From assembly GCA_040905475.1 (NCBI GenBank), contig JBBDRM010000136.1, positions 18,643 through 82,642 on the forward strand: a DNA stretch of 64,000 nt, given 5' to 3'. Shown piece by piece: positions 60,545 to 64,000 of this stretch (position 1 is the first letter of the stretch; each line of letters opens with the position of its first letter). A model generated the notes under the pieces. The model saw only the letters and a list, made by a program, of their open reading frames with translations. It was not told the origin of the DNA and made no database searches. The position numbers and the translations under genes are program-made. The stretch comes from Actinomycetota bacterium. Its GTDB lineage: Bacteria > Actinomycetota > AC-67.

Positions 60545-61323
60545 GGGATCTCCAGTTAGCCCTGCGTCAGGTCCGGTATGAGAACGTCGCCTTCTGGCGG
60601 AACCCCGCGGCCGCCTTCTTCACGTTCGCGTTCCCGCTGATCTTCTTGGTGATCTTCAACCTGATCTTCGGGAGCGACACAACCGACCGATTCGGCGAGG
60701 TCGTGAGCCTCTCTAACTTCTACATCCCCGCGGTGGCCGCGTTCTCGGTCATCACGGCGTGCTACACGAACATCGCCATCGGAGTAACGTTCGCGCGCGA
60801 CGAAGGACAGCTGAAACGGATCCGCGGAACGCCTTTGCCGGGGTGGGCCTACCTCTTCGGCCGAATCGCGCACGCCATGCTCATCGCTCTCATCTTGGTC
60901 GTGATCGTCGTTCTGTTCGGCCGGGTGCTCTACGACGTCGACATCCCGGGAAAGACGATGCCCGCGTTCGTGGCCTCGGTCGCCGCAGGCGCGGCCGTGT
61001 TCGCCGCCCTCGGCCTTGCGGTCACGGCGATCATCCCGAATCCGGACGCTTCTCCTGCGGTGACCAATGCGACGATCCTGCCGCTGTTGTTCGTATCCGA
61101 CGTGTTCATTCCGCTCGGCCCCGACACCCCCAAATGGCTGGGGACTTTCGCCGACATCTTCCCGATCAAACACTTCTCTCACGCCCTGATCACCGCGTAC
61201 AACCCGAGCGGAACCACGACCGGCTCGGGCTTCGTGGCTTCGGACCTGATCGTCATGGCCTTTTGGGGAGTCTTCGGCGTCGCCGCCGCCGCCCGGTTCT
61301 TCTCCTGGGAGCCGCGGACCTAA
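60541..61323 (+). CDS. ABC-2 type permease
   Basis: This 260-residue inner-membrane protein has six hydrophobic segments, including A-F-F-T-F-A-F-P-L-I-F-L-V-I-F-N-L near 20, A-L-I-L-V-V-I-V-V-L-F-G near 122, and a last helix near 235. The layout matches DrrB/NodJ-type ABC-2 permeases. P-L-L-F-V-S-D-V-F-I-P is typical of the family's fifth segment region. It starts at GTG inside the ATPase stop. With its ATPase it probably exports a hydrophobic compound; the substrate is unknown. Confidence 0.92.
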   Translation: MRDLQLALRQVRYENVAFWRNPAAAFFTFAFPLIFLVIFNLIFGSDTTDRFGEVVSLSNFYIPAVAAFSVITACYTNIAIGVTFARDEGQLKRIRGTPLPGWAYLFGRIAHAMLIALILVVIVVLFGRVLYDVDIPGKTMPAFVASVAAGAAVFAALGLAVTAIIPNPDASPAVTNATILPLLFVSDVFIPLGPDTPKWLGTFADIFPIKHFSHALITAYNPSGTTTGSGFVASDLIVMAFWGVFGVAAAARFFSWEPRT

Positions 61324-61408
61324 GTTCGGCACCCGACCGATCGGGAGGATTCGGGCCGCCCCGCGTCGAAACCGATCACGTCAGCGTCGCTTACGAGGGG
61401 GCTCCAGC

Positions 61409-63106
61409 ATGCGCAACTTCTTCAAGTCGTGGATGGTCGGCCTGGTCATAGGACTCGGTCTGCTTTCCGGGGCGATGGCCGGCGTCGGGCTCGGGCCTCT
61501 GAAAGAACAGACGAGCAAGATCACCGACCGCCCGGCGAAGGCACTCCCTGCGGCGCCGGCGGCGAAGGCTGCGCCGGCGGCTGCCTCGCACACCGAGCCG
61601 GCCCAGGTTCCGGCCCTCGCGGCCCAGCAACTGGACCTGAACCTGCCCGGCAAGCTCCCGGGTGGGAGCTTCTTGGTCGGTTCCGACGCGACGAACCTCT
61701 ACCCCTCGCCGACGCTCTTCGGCGGCGAGACGTGGCAAACCGAGGGCTGCACGCGGCTCGAGGACGGAGAGCTTGACCTGACTCACGTGCTTCCGGGCGA
61801 CGGGCACGGCCACCCGTTCGCGTCCAAGGATTGCATCTACCTCGGCGGGTTCGGCATCCCCGCGCCGGTGCGTCCTGCGATCGAGTACGACGACGGCGGC
61901 GTGTGGGTCCGATCGATCGCGATCTCCAACGGTGAGTCTACGGTCGTCATGCAGATCCTCGACGCCGTCGGCTGGTTCGCGGCGTACAGCGACCAGATCT
62001 GCGACGGGTGCGGCATCAACGACATGCGCGCGAAGATAGCCGCAGACACGGGAATTCCGGCTTCGAACATCTCGATCGGCGCGACGCACACCCACGCCGG
62101 GCCGGACGGCTACGGCGGCTGGGGAGGACTGCCCACCTGGTACTGGGACCAGATCCGGGACTCCGTGATCGCATCCGCGAAGCAGGCGCTCTCCAACATG
62201 GAAGGGGCGACGATCACCGTCGGCGAGGCCGTCCTCCGTGACTTCAACAACGAGCGCCGGGATCACTACTACTCGACCGCCGACTATCAAGCGACCTGGC
62301 TCCAGGCCCGGGCCGCCGGAAGCGGCGCGGTGCTCGCGACGCTGACCAACTACGCGGGACACCCGACCTTCGTGGGTGGTCCCGTCCTTCACGCCGACTG
62401 GCCGGGTGCCGCCGCACGGCGTCTGGAGGGGCTCTACGGCGGAGTAGGCCTCCTGTTCGAGGGCGGCCTTGGGAACGTATCGATCCGCGGCCGCGGCGGG
62501 GAGACCGAGGACGAGGAAGCCGAGAACACGGGGAAAGCGTTCGCCGAAGCGATCGCCGGTGACATCGGGATCGGCGGAACGACCCTCACGACGAACGACG
62601 TCGCCGCGAGCTTGGCGGAGATCCAGCATCCGGTCACGAACCCGGTGCTAGCCGCCGGCGGGCTCGTCAGCCTCTTCGCGCGCGACTTCCTCCCCGGAGG
62701 CGGCGGCGCGCTGCCCGGCGCCTACCACTGGGCGAAGCCCGACCTCCCAGACCCGGGCCACTTGCGAGGCTGCACCACGGCCTCGGCGGTGGGCGTTACG
62801 ACGTTCGCCGGCGGATACCGGATCGGGAACGCGCTGATCCTGTTCGCGCCCGGTGAGATCTTCTCCAACATCACCGAGGTCGCGAAGTCGAAGACGTCCG
62901 GCTCATCGATGACGTTCGTATTCGCTCAGACGAACGACTCGCTCGGGTACATCATCCAGTCGTTCGAGTTCGACGTGCTGTCGAACGTCGTGACCGAGTA
63001 CGGCACGCAAACAGCCGAGTACGAGGAATTCTTCGCGATCGATCGCTGCTTCGGCGACCACGTCATGCAGACGCTGCTCGATGAGGCGGGGAAGCTCGGC
63101 TTCTAG
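61409..63106 (+). CDS. Secreted neutral/alkaline ceramidase-like protein
   Basis: This 565-residue exported protein has a signal sequence at 1-25 and an Ala/Pro-rich linker to about 70. The main domain resembles the neutral/alkaline non-lysosomal ceramidase N-terminal fold: I-G-A-T-H-T-H-A-G-P near 225 and N-Y-A-G-H-P near 315 supply likely zinc ligands. Whether the nucleophile serine is kept cannot be told by eye. It may hydrolyse an N-acyl lipid or simply share the fold. It converges with the HxlR gene by a 4-bp overlap. Confidence 0.75.
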   Translation: MRNFFKSWMVGLVIGLGLLSGAMAGVGLGPLKEQTSKITDRPAKALPAAPAAKAAPAAASHTEPAQVPALAAQQLDLNLPGKLPGGSFLVGSDATNLYPSPTLFGGETWQTEGCTRLEDGELDLTHVLPGDGHGHPFASKDCIYLGGFGIPAPVRPAIEYDDGGVWVRSIAISNGESTVVMQILDAVGWFAAYSDQICDGCGINDMRAKIAADTGIPASNISIGATHTHAGPDGYGGWGGLPTWYWDQIRDSVIASAKQALSNMEGATITVGEAVLRDFNNERRDHYYSTADYQATWLQARAAGSGAVLATLTNYAGHPTFVGGPVLHADWPGAAARRLEGLYGGVGLLFEGGLGNVSIRGRGGETEDEEAENTGKAFAEAIAGDIGIGGTTLTTNDVAASLAEIQHPVTNPVLAAGGLVSLFARDFLPGGGGALPGAYHWAKPDLPDPGHLRGCTTASAVGVTTFAGGYRIGNALILFAPGEIFSNITEVAKSKTSGSSMTFVFAQTNDSLGYIIQSFEFDVLSNVVTEYGTQTAEYEEFFAIDRCFGDHVMQTLLDEAGKLGF

Positions 63107-63621
63107 GCCCTGACGGCTTCGCGCGCGGCACGTTCCGCCATGCGCTGCTCGTACCGGCGGACCTCGTCCGGACCGGCGCCCGGCCCGAGCTCGTAGCGCA
63201 CGCTGCGCGGGTCGATCTCCTCGCCGCAATGCGGGCACGTCGGTGAGACGTCGAACACTTCGCCGCAGGTCTTGTGGCGGAGGAGAAGGGGAAGTCCTTC
63301 CTCCCCCACCGCCCATCGATCGCCCCACTTCTTGAGCGCGAGGATCACCTCGTAGAGATCGATCCCCTTCGGGGTGAGCCGGTACTCGAACCGCTGCGGC
63401 CGCTCCTGATAGAGCCGGCGCTCGAGGATGCTCTCGTCCACCAGACGGTCGAGACGGTCGGTCAGGATGTTGCGCGCGATCCCGAGGCGTTCCCGGAAGT
63501 CCTCGAACCGCCGGGTCCCGAGGAAGGTCTCCCGGAGCACCAGGAGCGTCCAGCGCTCCCCCACGACCTCGAGCGACTGGGCGATCGTGCAGTTCATCCC
63601 GGCGAAGCTCTTGAGCTTCAT
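63103..63621 (-). CDS. HxlR-family transcriptional regulator with zinc-ribbon tail
   Basis: This 172-residue protein has an N-terminal HxlR winged helix: C-T-I-A-Q-S-L-E-V-V-G-E-R-W-T-L-L-V-L-R, then R-F-E-D-F-R-E-R-L-G-I-A-R-N-I-L and Y-R-L-T-P-K-G near 82. The C-terminal third adds four cysteines (T-C-G-E and C-P-H-C) that may bind zinc, beyond the usual 110-residue HxlR length. The divergent promoter region holds two palindromes it probably binds. It likely controls itself and the thioesterase gene. Confidence 0.9.
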   Translation of the reverse strand: MKLKSFAGMNCTIAQSLEVVGERWTLLVLRETFLGTRRFEDFRERLGIARNILTDRLDRLVDESILERRLYQERPQRFEYRLTPKGIDLYEVILALKKWGDRWAVGEEGLPLLLRHKTCGEVFDVSPTCPHCGEEIDPRSVRYELGPGAGPDEVRRYEQRMAERAAREAVRA

Positions 63622-63627
63622 GACCTC

Positions 63628-63689
63628 ACGATACGGTACCGAGTTGCATCATGCAACTGTCGCTGCTAGATTGCGTTGCGTGATGCAAC
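63628..63689. promoter_or_regulatory. Divergent promoters with two HxlR-type palindromic operators
   Basis: GTTGCAT-C-ATGCAAC (63643-63657) is a perfect 15-bp palindrome; GTTGCGT-G-ATGCAAC (63675-63689) is the same with one mismatch. Their centres are 32 bp apart, about three helical turns. The first operator contains the -35 of the rightward promoter (TTGCAT, 17 bp, TAGATT at 63667-63672) and of the leftward one (TTGCAT, 17 bp, TATCGT read on the minus strand, 63628-63633). The second covers the rightward transcription start. Repression of both genes by the HxlR protein is the natural inference. Confidence 0.75.
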
Positions 63690-63706
63690 CGACCGAGGAG
63701 GCCCCG

Positions 63707-64000
63707 ATGGAAGCGGTCGCCCACCAGCTCCCCACGAACGGCCGGCTCCGCTCCAAGCAGGTGACCTGGGAAGACCCCATGGCGCTCGCTGCGGAGGCAC
63801 GCGGCATGAGCGGGCTGGAGTTCCTGCGCTCGATGATCGAGGGCCGCCTCCCCCGCCCGCCGATCGCTTCGTTGTTGGGCTTCACCTTGGTCGACGTCGG
63901 CGAGGGCTGGGCCGTGTTCGAAGGCGAGGTCGGCGAGGAGCACTACAACCCGATAGGCGTGGTGCACGGGGGCTATCCGGCATGCTGGCCGACTCGGCTA
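63707..64000 (+). CDS. PaaI-type thioesterase, cut by the window end
   Basis: The partial gene starts at the ATG at 63707, with GAGGAGG 5 bases upstream; an earlier in-frame ATG at 63683 lies inside the operator. The visible about 98 codons end in the hotdog motif N-P-I-G-V-V-H-G-G-Y, where PaaI proteins continue x-G-M-L-A-D-S. Here one base is missing near 63976, so the last 25 bases are out of frame; restored, they give G-M-L-A-D-S-A. The gene continues beyond the window. The HxlR regulator is divergent. Confidence 0.8.
   Translation, partial: MEAVAHQLPTNGRLRSKQVTWEDPMALAAEARGMSGLEFLRSMIEGRLPRPPIASLLGFTLVDVGEGWAVFEGEVGEEHYNPIGVVHGGYPACWPTRL

Overview
The window is GC-rich bacterial chromosome, most likely from an uncultured member of the Actinomycetota. 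Pointers to this are a DUF5319-family protein, four F420-type luciferase-like oxidoreductases, mycobacterial-order LigD (polymerase, phosphoesterase, ligase), many GTG starts and ATGA/GTGA gene overlaps, several probable leaderless promoters, and large regulators that join zinc ribbons, class III cyclases and AAA ATPases. I saw no rRNA, tRNA, CRISPR array or intact insertion sequence. The window starts in a poly-C run that looks like an assembly end, and it stops inside a thioesterase gene. Several single-base frameshifts and two long homopolymers suggest some residual sequencing error, so broken genes should be read with that in mind.

Layout. 0-9.4 kb: cyclic-nucleotide-binding protein, LigD, a secreted GH84-like glycosidase, a VapBC toxin-antitoxin pair, a PIG-L deacetylase, an acyl-CoA ligase and a hydrolase-cyclase fusion. 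9.4-16.7 kb: a junction of two gene fragments, methyltransferases, a gamma-glutamylcyclotransferase-like gene, a beta-propeller lipoprotein, DUF5319 and a coupled pair of unknown genes. 16.7-25.9 kb: MmgE/PrpD plus thioesterase, LLM oxidoreductases, NadB, a cyclase-AAA-TPR regulator and an orphan ParA. 26.0-30.0 kb: a mosaic locus with one intact aminotransferase, two nearly identical truncated aminotransferase copies and an intact HAD hydrolase plus a decayed HAD tail. These surround about 1.3 kb of compositionally different DNA with a membrane protein and a broken secreted-protein gene. 30.1-37.2 kb: O-methyltransferase, an LLM enzyme and a 1,418-residue secreted protein with six DUF11-type repeats. 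37.5-41.7 kb: an operon of acyl-CoA dehydrogenase, PHP phosphoesterase, aldehyde dehydrogenase and an FHA-LuxR regulator. 41.8-45.5 kb: TldD/PmbA protease pair and a MOSC protein. 45.6-51.1 kb: a giant zinc-ribbon/kinase/AAA/TPR/cyclase protein followed by a methyltransferase joined, across a frameshift, to a cyclic-nucleotide-binding domain. 51-54 kb: HAD, Nudix and a type IV AbiE toxin-antitoxin module. 54-64 kb: glycogen-debranching-type enzyme, low-molecular-weight phosphatase/ArsC, ABC exporter, ceramidase-like secreted protein and a divergent HxlR/thioesterase pair with two matching palindromic operators.

Two themes stand out. The first is cyclic-nucleotide signalling: three class III cyclases in multidomain proteins and two cyclic-nucleotide-binding domains lie within 51 kb, and one cyclase gene sits directly upstream of a methyltransferase with a cyclic-nucleotide-binding tail. 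The second is recombination: the HAD-aminotransferase locus is a mosaic of two sequence lineages bounded by a 338-bp direct repeat.
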